DNA from: JALYTZ01 sp036559125
Lineage (GTDB): Bacteria > Vulcanimicrobiota > Vulcanimicrobiia > Vulcanimicrobiales > Vulcanimicrobiaceae
Direction: 5' to 3'
Length of the DNA stretch: 64,000 nt
NCBI GenBank assembly: GCA_036559125.1
Contig: DATBTT010000053.1
Coordinates: 1 to 64,000 of the forward strand
Shown one piece after another: positions 1 through 6,727 of the stretch. A program made the position numbers and the translations under genes. Position 1 is the stretch's first letter. Every line of letters starts with the position of its first letter. Below the pieces are notes generated by a model that ran no database searches, was not told the origin of the DNA, and worked only from the letters and a program-made list of their open reading frames with translations.

Positions 1-53
1 AGCTTCTTATTTCTCGACGCGTTCGCGCGCCGGTTCCCCTTTAGTCGTAACTG

Positions 54-482
54 CTACATGCTGCGCCGTAGCAGTAGTGCGTAGAGCGCTAGCGGTATAA
101 AAAACCCGGCGAAGTATAGCCCCAGGCTCCACAGGGAGCCGCTCCTGAGTGCTAACAACACCGGCACTATACCGAAGACCCCGATGCGTAGCAAACTACT
201 TATGACGAAGATTCCCACGCGCCGGCTATCGGCAAGGCGCTCGTTCCCGTACATTACCAACCACGCGTTGCCGACTCCGCAGAGCCCGCCCACCGCTAGC
301 GCCAAGGCAAGCGGCGCAGACCAATGGACGAGTAGCAGGGCAGCAAGGGTGACCAGGAAGAGCGTTCCGAGGCTTGCCGATCTCCTGAATTTGCGATAGT
401 TCGCAAGATCGGCCGCGGCTTCGGCGGGGGTGTAGGTACGGCGGGTTAGGGTCGAATCCTCCTGGCCATTTGTTGGGTCCAT
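54..482 (-). CDS. atpI: ATP synthase subunit I-like membrane protein (AtpI/UncI)
   Basis: 142-aa membrane protein with about four hydrophobic segments, after a polar N-terminal stretch of about 35 residues. Size and hydrophobicity pattern fit AtpI/UncI, an accessory protein that helps assemble the rotor c-ring of F1Fo-ATP synthase; the family is poorly conserved, so the call rests largely on position. It follows atpZ with a 7-bp gap and is transcribed toward the left edge, where atpB and the rest of the atp operon would be expected. I chose the ATG at 480-482 because longer versions run into atpZ. No gene is visible in bases 1-53. Confidence 0.72.
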   Translation of the reverse strand: MDPTNGQEDSTLTRRTYTPAEAAADLANYRKFRRSASLGTLFLVTLAALLLVHWSAPLALALAVGGLCGVGNAWLVMYGNERLADSRRVGIFVISSLLRIGVFGIVPVLLALRSGSLWSLGLYFAGFFIPLALYALLLRRSM

Positions 483-489
483 CTCAACC

Positions 490-675
490 TCACAAAGACC
501 GTACGACCAACCGGTAGGCAGCAAAGCCCCCGACTAAAAATCCGGCGAAGAGGCCGCCTATAACCCACAGCGCTTGGCCCGTCACCCGTTCGAGCCAAAC
601 GCCCACCCCCAAACCGACGATCACGCTCGAGGCGAAAGCCGCCCCGGCGCCGACGATTGGGAGCGCGGAATTCAT
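490..675 (-). CDS. atpZ: AtpZ/AtpI-family small membrane protein
   Basis: 61-aa protein with two transmembrane helices separated by a short polar turn (GVWLERVTGQ). This is the pattern of the AtpZ family (F0F1-ATPase gene 1), a small Mg/Ca-transport-linked or assembly factor encoded at the head of many atp operons. The ATG at 673-675 overlaps the wecB stop as ATGA, implying translational coupling. A longer reading from 738 would lie inside wecB and adds an Arg-rich, non-membrane tail, so it was rejected. Confidence 0.7.
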   Translation of the reverse strand: MNSALPIVGAGAAFASSVIVGLGVGVWLERVTGQALWVIGGLFAGFLVGGFAAYRLVVRSL

Positions 676-1829
676 ACGGCAGCGCGGGCTTCGAACGGTT
701 CCGGATAGGCCCCGTCCCGAAGCCGGGCGAGCAGCCACGACACGATGCGTCCCGAAGCGCGCCCGTCCCCATACGGATTGCTGGCCTTTCCCATCCGTTC
801 GTATTCGCCGGGTTCGGTTAGCAACCGCACGGCCGCGTCGCGGATGCGTGCCCGGCTGTGCCCGACCAACTCTAAGGTGCCGGCTTCCAATCCTTCGGGC
901 CGCTCAGTTTCTTCGCGCATGACCAGGACCGGCTTGCCGAGACACGGCGCTTCTTCTTGCAGCCCGCCCGAATCGGTCAGCACGAACGTGCATTCCCGGA
1001 CGGCTGCCACCATCTCCGCGTAATTTATGGGCTCCGTGAGCAGCACGCCCGGCACGTCGCCGAGTACCTCGTGCGCGATAGGCCGTACGTGCGGCGACGG
1101 GTGGACGGGCCACAATATCTGCGGGCGCATCGGCAACTCGACGATATCGCGCATGGCCAGCGCCATCGCCCGCATGTATTGATGATTCTCGCGACGATGC
1201 GCGGTGACCACGATCAACGGGCGGTCCGGATCGAGTCGCTCCCACCCGCCCGGATACGGAAGATCGGCGCGAGAAGCCGCCCCCAAAAACGCGTCGATCA
1301 CGGTGTTCCCGGTCACGACGACGTCGTCGGTCGCGACGTTTTCGCGCAAGAGATGCGCCTTCGCAAGTTGCGTCGGCGCGAAGTGGTATGCAGCTAGCGT
1401 GCCGGTGAGGCGGCGGTTCATCTCTTCGGGAAACGGAAGCCACCGGTCGCTGGTGCGCAGACCCGCCTCGACGTGTCCCACGGGTATTCGCGCGTAGAAG
1501 GCCGCCAGCGCCGCCGACGTACTGGTCGTGGTGTCGCCGTGAACGAGCACGACGTCGGGACGAGCTTTTTCCAACACGCCGTTCATTCCGTCGAGCACCC
1601 GCGTCGTAATCTGCGTGAGCGTTTGATCGGCAGTCATGACGTTGAGATCGTACTGCGGCGTGATACCGAACAAGTCGAGCAAATCGTCGAGCATCTCGCG
1701 ATGCTGGGCGGTGACGCAAACGACCGAGTCGACGCGGTCGTCGGCCTCAAGCGCGTGCACGACGGGCGCCATTTTAATCGTATCGGGGCGTGTCCCGAAT
1801 ACGGTCATCACTTTGAGTCTTTCGCTCAC
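672..1829 (-). CDS. wecB: UDP-N-acetylglucosamine 2-epimerase (non-hydrolysing)
   Basis: 385-aa cytoplasmic enzyme of the WecB/MnaA family that interconverts UDP-GlcNAc and UDP-ManNAc, supplying ManNAc for cell-surface polymers. Visible family motifs: N-terminal GTRPDTIKMAPV, VHGDTTTS, GHVEAGLRT, FPEEMNRR, and the C-terminal sugar-nucleotide region DSGGLQEEAP followed by REETERPEGLEAG. The GTG start at 1827-1829 overlaps the upstream transferase stop as GTGA; the open frame continues upstream but that part is not family-like. Its pairing with a WecA/TagO-type gene suggests one surface-glycan initiation pathway. The product sugar is inferred. Confidence 0.93.
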   Translation of the reverse strand: MSERLKVMTVFGTRPDTIKMAPVVHALEADDRVDSVVCVTAQHREMLDDLLDLFGITPQYDLNVMTADQTLTQITTRVLDGMNGVLEKARPDVVLVHGDTTTSTSAALAAFYARIPVGHVEAGLRTSDRWLPFPEEMNRRLTGTLAAYHFAPTQLAKAHLLRENVATDDVVVTGNTVIDAFLGAASRADLPYPGGWERLDPDRPLIVVTAHRRENHQYMRAMALAMRDIVELPMRPQILWPVHPSPHVRPIAHEVLGDVPGVLLTEPINYAEMVAAVRECTFVLTDSGGLQEEAPCLGKPVLVMREETERPEGLEAGTLELVGHSRARIRDAAVRLLTEPGEYERMGKASNPYGDGRASGRIVSWLLARLRDGAYPEPFEARAAV

Positions 1830-2896
1830 AGCGTCGCAATCTTGAAAAAGGGCTGCAGGCCGCCCGAGAGCAGCAGGGCCGCCGCGCCGAGCACCAGGCA
1901 CACCGCGTAGATCAGCAGCACCGCCTGGCGCACGTTGAGTCCGTAACGGAAGATCAATTGATGGTGAAAATGCCCGCGATCGGCTTCGGTTATGCGCTTT
2001 CCGGAGCGCGCTCGCCGGTAAATCGCCGCCGCAGTGTCGAGAATGGGCAACGCCAGGATGACGAGCGGGACGATCAGCCCGACCGCGATCGCGGTCTTGC
2101 TGGCGCCGATAATCGAAACGGTCGCGAACACGTAGCCGATGAAGAGCGAGCCCGCGTCACCTAGAAAAATACGAGCCGGATTGAAGTTGTATGGTAGAAA
2201 CCCGAACGCCGCGCCCGCCAGGGCAATGACGACGAGCGCGACGACGGGGTTGGCGTGCAGAACCGCGATCGCAAAGATAAAAATACCCGATATAGCGGTA
2301 ACGCCGGAGAGCAGACCGTCGAGACCGTCGATGAAATTGATCGCGTTCATCATGCCGACGTACCACACCAACGTCAGAGGAACGCTGAACCACAGCGGAA
2401 ACTCGATCCAGTTCGTATTGAGATTGTGATCGAATGGGTTGCGCGTCCCGGAAATCAAGAATCCGTAGATCATCGAAATGAGCGCAACGACGATCTGGGC
2501 CAGAAACTTGTTTCGGGGACGCATTTGCATGATGTCGTCCCACAAACCCACGCCCAAGATGAGCATGCTGCCGAACAGCAGACCGACGAGATTGTGCGCG
2601 TCAGCCAATTGATCGCGTAGTTGATCGCTCACCGACTCGTGCGGGTCGGGCGGGAAAAAACTATGCACGTGCGCGAGCGCGACGCCAAGCACGGCGAAGA
2701 GCGCAAAGGCAAACCCGAAGAAGACCGCGACCCCGCCGATTCTCGGCGTCTCCTTTTCGTGGACGCGACGTTCTTCGCCCAATCTGTCGATCACGCCCAG
2801 ATGCGTGGCGAGTTTGCAGATTAGCGGCGTGGCGAAGGCCGTCGCCGCAATCGCGATGACGAAGGCCGCGACATAGAGATAGATGTCGTAGTTCAC
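1826..2896 (-). CDS. undecaprenyl-phosphate GlcNAc-1-phosphate transferase (WecA/TagO family)
   Basis: 356-aa polytopic membrane enzyme of the MraY/WecA/TagO superfamily, which loads a sugar-1-phosphate onto undecaprenyl phosphate to start a surface polymer. About ten hydrophobic segments are visible. Cytoplasmic-loop motifs are intact: HEKETPRIGG near residue 42, GLWDDIMQMRPRNK, NAINFIDGLDGLLSG, PARIFLGDAGS and the basic loop GHFHHQL. The GTG start at 2894-2896 overlaps the deaminase stop as GTGA. MraY itself is unlikely because of the wecB neighbour and the lack of mur genes. Whether the sugar is GlcNAc is inference. Confidence 0.9.
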   Translation of the reverse strand: MNYDIYLYVAAFVIAIAATAFATPLICKLATHLGVIDRLGEERRVHEKETPRIGGVAVFFGFAFALFAVLGVALAHVHSFFPPDPHESVSDQLRDQLADAHNLVGLLFGSMLILGVGLWDDIMQMRPRNKFLAQIVVALISMIYGFLISGTRNPFDHNLNTNWIEFPLWFSVPLTLVWYVGMMNAINFIDGLDGLLSGVTAISGIFIFAIAVLHANPVVALVVIALAGAAFGFLPYNFNPARIFLGDAGSLFIGYVFATVSIIGASKTAIAVGLIVPLVILALPILDTAAAIYRRARSGKRITEADRGHFHHQLIFRYGLNVRQAVLLIYAVCLVLGAAALLLSGGLQPFFKIATL

Positions 2897-3330
2897 GAAC
2901 GCGCGCCTTCGAGCGTCGAAAACTGTACGAGCGCGACGCCGGCTTCGCTCAACAGTTCCTGCGCGATTGGATCGGGATAGGCGTGTTCGTACACGATCTT
3001 CCGGACGCCCGCGCTGATGAGCAATTTCGAGCAGTTGACGCAGGGCTGGTGCGTGCAATAGGCCGTCGAATTCGCGACGTTGACTCCGTGCAGGGCGGCT
3101 TGCACGATCGCGTTGGCCTCGGCGTGCGTCGCCCGCATGCAGTGGTCGCCAGCGAGCGTGCAACCGACTTCAGTACAATGTGCGACGCCGCGCGGCGCCC
3201 CGTTATAGCCCGTGGTGAGCATGCGGTGATCGCGCACCAGAATCGCACCTACCGACGCGCGCGGACAGGTAGCCCGCGTTGCGACGGTTCGCGCGATTTG
3301 CATGAAGTATTCATCCCAACCAGGGCGCAT
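2893..3330 (-). CDS. comEB: dCMP deaminase (ComEB-like)
   Basis: 145-aa zinc-dependent deaminase. The signature is complete: HAEANA (zinc His and catalytic Glu) and PCVNC (two zinc Cys), with an N-terminal substrate region GYNGAPRGVAHC typical of deoxycytidylate deaminases. It converts dCMP to dUMP for thymidylate synthesis. The neighbours upp (pyrimidine salvage) and glyA (methylene-tetrahydrofolate, the one-carbon donor for dTMP) fit the same pathway. ATG at 3328-3330. The family also contains late-competence proteins with the same fold, so ComEB is a family label and not evidence of competence. Confidence 0.93.
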   Translation of the reverse strand: MRPGWDEYFMQIARTVATRATCPRASVGAILVRDHRMLTTGYNGAPRGVAHCTEVGCTLAGDHCMRATHAEANAIVQAALHGVNVANSTAYCTHQPCVNCSKLLISAGVRKIVYEHAYPDPIAQELLSEAGVALVQFSTLEGARS

Positions 3331-3357
3331 GATTGCTAGTGTTATCCGGCTGCCTGA

Positions 3358-4032
3358 TTACTGCCTGGGACGAACGGCAACCGGAACGGAGCTGGTGCTG
3401 CCGAACATTCTGTCGCCGGCATCGCCCAGCCCCGGCAGGATGTAGCCATGGTCGTTGAGTCGCTCGTCGAGCGCCGCCGTCACGAATCGCACCGTGGGAT
3501 GCGCCGCGTGAATTCTGTGGATACCTTCGGGAGCCGCGAGCACGCTGATGAAGCTCAGTTCGCGCGCACCGCGCGATACGAGCGCGTCCAAAGCCGCAGC
3601 GCCGGAATTGCCGGTCGCGAGCATCGGATCGAGCACGAAGACGTGACGCTCGGAGAGATCGTCGGGCAGGTTCGCATAATACGGTACCGGCTGCAACGAT
3701 TGCGGATCCCGGTAGAATCCGAGGTGCGCGACCACGGTATCGGCGATGACCTCGAGGAAGCCCGGTAACAATCCCAGGCCCGCGCGCAGGATCGGCGCGA
3801 CGACCGGCCGCGTCGCAATACGCTGCGCGCGCATCTCCACCAGCGGCGTCACGACTCGCTCGTCGCGAACCGGTAAGGTGCGGGTCGCCTCATATGCGAG
3901 AAACGCGCCGATCTCTTCGAGCAGTTTGCGAAAAACCGGCATCGGCGTGTCGCGGTTGCGCAGACGCGCGAGGCGATCGGCAACCGCGGGATGATCGACG
4001 GTGCGAAGATCCGGCTCGATCGCGTCGCGCAT
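3358..4032 (-). CDS. upp: uracil phosphoribosyltransferase
   Basis: 224-aa cytosolic salvage enzyme making UMP from uracil and PRPP. The PRPP loop is read as VLDPMLATGNSG (family consensus PMLATGGS, so Gly to Asn at one position). The hydrophobic PILRAGLGLL and the C-terminal uracil-binding region DERLNDHGYILPGLGDAGDR are present. Length is near the bacterial norm of about 210. It starts 1 bp after the glyA stop, so the two are almost certainly cotranscribed, an arrangement known from Firmicutes. Confidence 0.95.
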   Translation of the reverse strand: MRDAIEPDLRTVDHPAVADRLARLRNRDTPMPVFRKLLEEIGAFLAYEATRTLPVRDERVVTPLVEMRAQRIATRPVVAPILRAGLGLLPGFLEVIADTVVAHLGFYRDPQSLQPVPYYANLPDDLSERHVFVLDPMLATGNSGAAALDALVSRGARELSFISVLAAPEGIHRIHAAHPTVRFVTAALDERLNDHGYILPGLGDAGDRMFGSTSSVPVAVRPRQ

Positions 4033-4033
4033 T

Positions 4034-5281
4034 CTAGGGCACGTCGAAGCGTGCGGTCAGTTCGTGAACGCGACCGCGCAGATGCTCGATCTTCGCGCGA
4101 GCCGCGATGTCTTCGAGGCCGGCACAGATGATCTTCGCTACTTCGCGGCACTCATCGGTGCCGAAACCGCGCGTCGTGATGGCCGGCGTGCCGATGCGGA
4201 TGCCGCTGGCCACGAACGGCTTTTGCCGATCGTACGGTATTGCGTTCTTATTGACGGTGATGCCGATCTCGTCGAGATATTTCTCGGTGTCTTTCCCGGT
4301 CAGATCTTTTACGGAAAGGTCGACGAGCATCAAATGCGTGTCCGTGCCGCCACCGACCAAACGCAGGCCGTTGTTCGTGAACTCCTCAGCCATCACCTTA
4401 GCGTTTTGGATGACGCGCTCTTGATACGTCTTGAAATCGGGGCGTAGCGCCTCGCCGAATGCGACGGCCTTTGCCGCGATGGTATGCATGAACGGTCCGC
4501 CCTGAATGCCCGGGAAAATCGATTTGTCGACGGCCTGCGCCCATTTTTCCGTGCACAGGATCAGGCCGCCGCGCGGTCCGCGCAGCGTCTTGTGCGTCGT
4601 CGATGTGACGAAATCCGCCAGCGGCACCGGTGAAGGATGGAGGTCGACGGCTACCAGCCCCGCGATATGCGCCATGTCGACCAAGAACGTGGCGCCGACC
4701 TCATCGGCGATCTCGCGAAACGGCGCGTACTCCATCGTCCGCGGATAGGCGCTCGCGCCGGCGATGATCATTTTGGGTTTGTGCTCGCGAGCGAGCGCGC
4801 GGACTTCGTCGAAGTCGATCAGTTCGCTGTCCTTACGAACGCCGTACGCGACGGCGTTGTAGAGTTTGCCGCTGAAGCTGACCTTCGTACCGTGCGTTAA
4901 GTGGCCGCCGTGAGCGAGCGACATGCCGAGTACGGTATCGCCGGGTTGCAGATGCGCCATGAATACGGCCATGTTGGCTTGCGCGCCCGCGTGGGCTTGT
5001 ACGTTGGCGTGTTCGGCGTTGAAGAGCCGCTTCAACCGATCGATGGCCAGCGTCTCGGCGACGTCGACGAACTCGCAGCCGCCGTAATACCGCTTCCCCG
5101 GGTATCCTTCGGCATACTTGTTGGTCATCACGCAGCCCATCGCTTCGCGGACCGCCTTGCTGGCATAATTTTCAGACGCGATCAGTTCGAGATTCTCGCG
5201 CTGGCGCGTATCCTCGTGCGCGATCGACGCGAATACGTCGGGATCTTCGGCTTGGAGGGAGCTCATTTCTAGGAGATTCAT
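4034..5281 (-). CDS. glyA: serine hydroxymethyltransferase
   Basis: 415-aa PLP enzyme interconverting serine and glycine with transfer of a one-carbon unit to tetrahydrofolate. The PLP-lysine motif STTHKTLRGPRGG is present, as are N-terminal ELIASENYAS and the substrate region YAEGYPGKRYYGG. The ATG at 5279-5281 is preceded by a good Shine-Dalgarno (AAGGAAA on the minus strand); a second ATG five codons in lacks one. Length is standard. It is followed by upp and preceded by a small membrane protein and rpiB. Confidence 0.97.
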   Translation of the reverse strand: MNLLEMSSLQAEDPDVFASIAHEDTRQRENLELIASENYASKAVREAMGCVMTNKYAEGYPGKRYYGGCEFVDVAETLAIDRLKRLFNAEHANVQAHAGAQANMAVFMAHLQPGDTVLGMSLAHGGHLTHGTKVSFSGKLYNAVAYGVRKDSELIDFDEVRALAREHKPKMIIAGASAYPRTMEYAPFREIADEVGATFLVDMAHIAGLVAVDLHPSPVPLADFVTSTTHKTLRGPRGGLILCTEKWAQAVDKSIFPGIQGGPFMHTIAAKAVAFGEALRPDFKTYQERVIQNAKVMAEEFTNNGLRLVGGGTDTHLMLVDLSVKDLTGKDTEKYLDEIGITVNKNAIPYDRQKPFVASGIRIGTPAITTRGFGTDECREVAKIICAGLEDIAARAKIEHLRGRVHELTARFDVP

Positions 5282-5291
5282 GTCTGTTTCC

Positions 5292-5477
5292 TTACGGTCG
5301 TCCGCGGAACACGATGCGCCCGGACATAATCGCGATGATCAACATGACGACGGCCCACAACCACGCGAATAACGGATTTCCGCCTTGGCCGCGCAGGGCG
5401 CTCAGCACGTCATAGGCGCCAAGCAAAATCGAGCCGATGAAGACGACGATCATGACGACGCGTTGCGTCTGCGTCAT
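5292..5477 (-). CDS. small two-helix membrane protein, unknown
   Basis: 61-aa protein with two hydrophobic segments (about residues 6-26 and 37-55) joined by a Gly-rich loop (RGQGGNP). I do not recognise a named family. The ATG overlaps the rpiB stop as ATGA and the gene ends 10 bp before glyA, so it is a translationally coupled member of this operon. It could be an envelope or transporter accessory protein; nothing in the sequence says which. Confidence 0.6.
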   Translation of the reverse strand: MTQTQRVVMIVVFIGSILLGAYDVLSALRGQGGNPLFAWLWAVVMLIIAIMSGRIVFRGRP

Positions 5478-6001
5478 TTCGGACTTGCCTGCAGATCGGC
5501 GATCGGCGTCGCGGCACCGGTCACTTCACCGCTTTCGATGACCTTGAGAGTCCGCTCCCGCTGGGTATCGGTATATTGAAAGAGTTGCTCGACCCGGTGC
5601 GCGTGCCGTCCACCGTCGAACGGCGTGGTCAAGAATACTTCGACGAGCCGCTCGATCATGTCCCAACCCGTAAGCCGTTCGGAAAGGGCGAGGACGTTTG
5701 CGTCGTTGTGACGGCGCGCGAGTTCGGCTGACAGCGGTTCGCAAACGGCAGCGCAGCGCACCCCCGGAACTTTGTTCGCCGCGATGGCGATGCCGAGGCT
5801 GGATCCGCAGACCACGATTCCGCGCTGGGCCTGACCCGATGCGACGGCCTCGCCGACGGCGTAACCGTATTGCGGGTAGTCGACCGGAATCGCGTTGCAG
5901 GTCCCAAAATCGGTCACGACATGCCCGGCGTCGCGTAACGCCTGCGCGATGCGATCCTTGTATTCGAAGCCGGCGTGATCGGCTCCAACGGCGATTTTCA
6001 T
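5474..6001 (-). CDS. rpiB: RpiB/LacA-family sugar-phosphate isomerase
   Basis: 175-aa enzyme of the pentose phosphate pathway family (ribose-5-phosphate to ribulose-5-phosphate). Family features: N-terminal KIAVGADHAGFEYK, the active-site Cys in VVCGSSLGIAIAANK, and RRHNDANVLALSERL. The Cys loop is unusual: most RpiB proteins read CGTGIG, here CGSSLG. Length exceeds the typical 145-150 by a C-terminal tail. The ATG at 5999-6001 was chosen because residues encoded further upstream are not family-like. Ribose isomerase activity is likely, but a different aldose phosphate substrate is possible. Confidence 0.88.
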   Translation of the reverse strand: MKIAVGADHAGFEYKDRIAQALRDAGHVVTDFGTCNAIPVDYPQYGYAVGEAVASGQAQRGIVVCGSSLGIAIAANKVPGVRCAAVCEPLSAELARRHNDANVLALSERLTGWDMIERLVEVFLTTPFDGGRHAHRVEQLFQYTDTQRERTLKVIESGEVTGAATPIADLQASPK

Positions 6002-6043
6002 GAGCGCAGGGCCTTCCCTCAAGCGGACGAAACGTGGACGCCC

Positions 6044-6727
6044 ATGAAGCTGGCCTGTTCGAGCACGGCATTCGATCGACAACTTCGCAACGGCGATCTC
6101 ACACAACTCGAATGGATCGAACTGTGCGCGCGGGAGCTTGCAGCCGACGGCGTCGTTTTTGACGTTGCGCACTTTCCGCGGACCGACAGTGACTACCTCG
6201 CCCAGACCAAGAAGATGTGCGCCGACCTCGGACTCACGGTAGCGGCGTTACGCGACGATGCGTTCTTCGGCGGCGACGAAGGTCGGATGTCGCAGACGAT
6301 GGAGCAGGCGATGGCGCTGGGTGCGCCGTTGCTCGCCTCGCAGCTGGAAGCCGAAACGGCAGCATCGTGGAGCGAGGTGCTCGAACGGTTGGGTATGGCA
6401 ACGTCGCTCGCGAAACGCTCGAACGTCACGCTCGCGGTCCGCAACGTCACCCAAACCTTCGCGGCGAGCACGCACGATCTCAAGCGCGTATCAAAAGAGG
6501 CCGATTCCGCGTGGCTGCGCTACGGCCCGGACTTCGCTGCGTTTGATTCCGCCGACGAGCCCGAGGCGCTGCTAGCCGGCACGGTGCTTGCTTGGTATTG
6601 CGGCGGTCCGGGGAACACGCCCGTTCGCGTTCGAGCATTGTTACGAGATTTTCGCGGCTTCTTGGCCGTTGACCAGACCGCGGCCGGGCCGAATCCGACA
6701 GAGGCCTTCGGCCTCTTGAGGGTTTGA
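6044..6727 (+). CDS. TIM-barrel sugar phosphate isomerase/epimerase-like protein
   Basis: 227-aa protein resembling the xylose-isomerase-like TIM barrel (AP endonuclease family 2): alternating beta/alpha pattern, with acidic residues (GVVFDVAHFPRTDSDY) and a late GPDFAAFDSADEPEALL segment where metal ligands usually lie. Canonical His/Glu metal ligands are not obvious, so catalysis is uncertain. ATG at 6044 is 42 bp from the divergent rpiB start. The end overlaps the start of the cyclase gene (TTGA), implying coupled expression. Confidence 0.6.
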   Translation: MKLACSSTAFDRQLRNGDLTQLEWIELCARELAADGVVFDVAHFPRTDSDYLAQTKKMCADLGLTVAALRDDAFFGGDEGRMSQTMEQAMALGAPLLASQLEAETAASWSEVLERLGMATSLAKRSNVTLAVRNVTQTFAASTHDLKRVSKEADSAWLRYGPDFAAFDSADEPEALLAGTVLAWYCGGPGNTPVRVRALLRDFRGFLAVDQTAAGPNPTEAFGLLRV

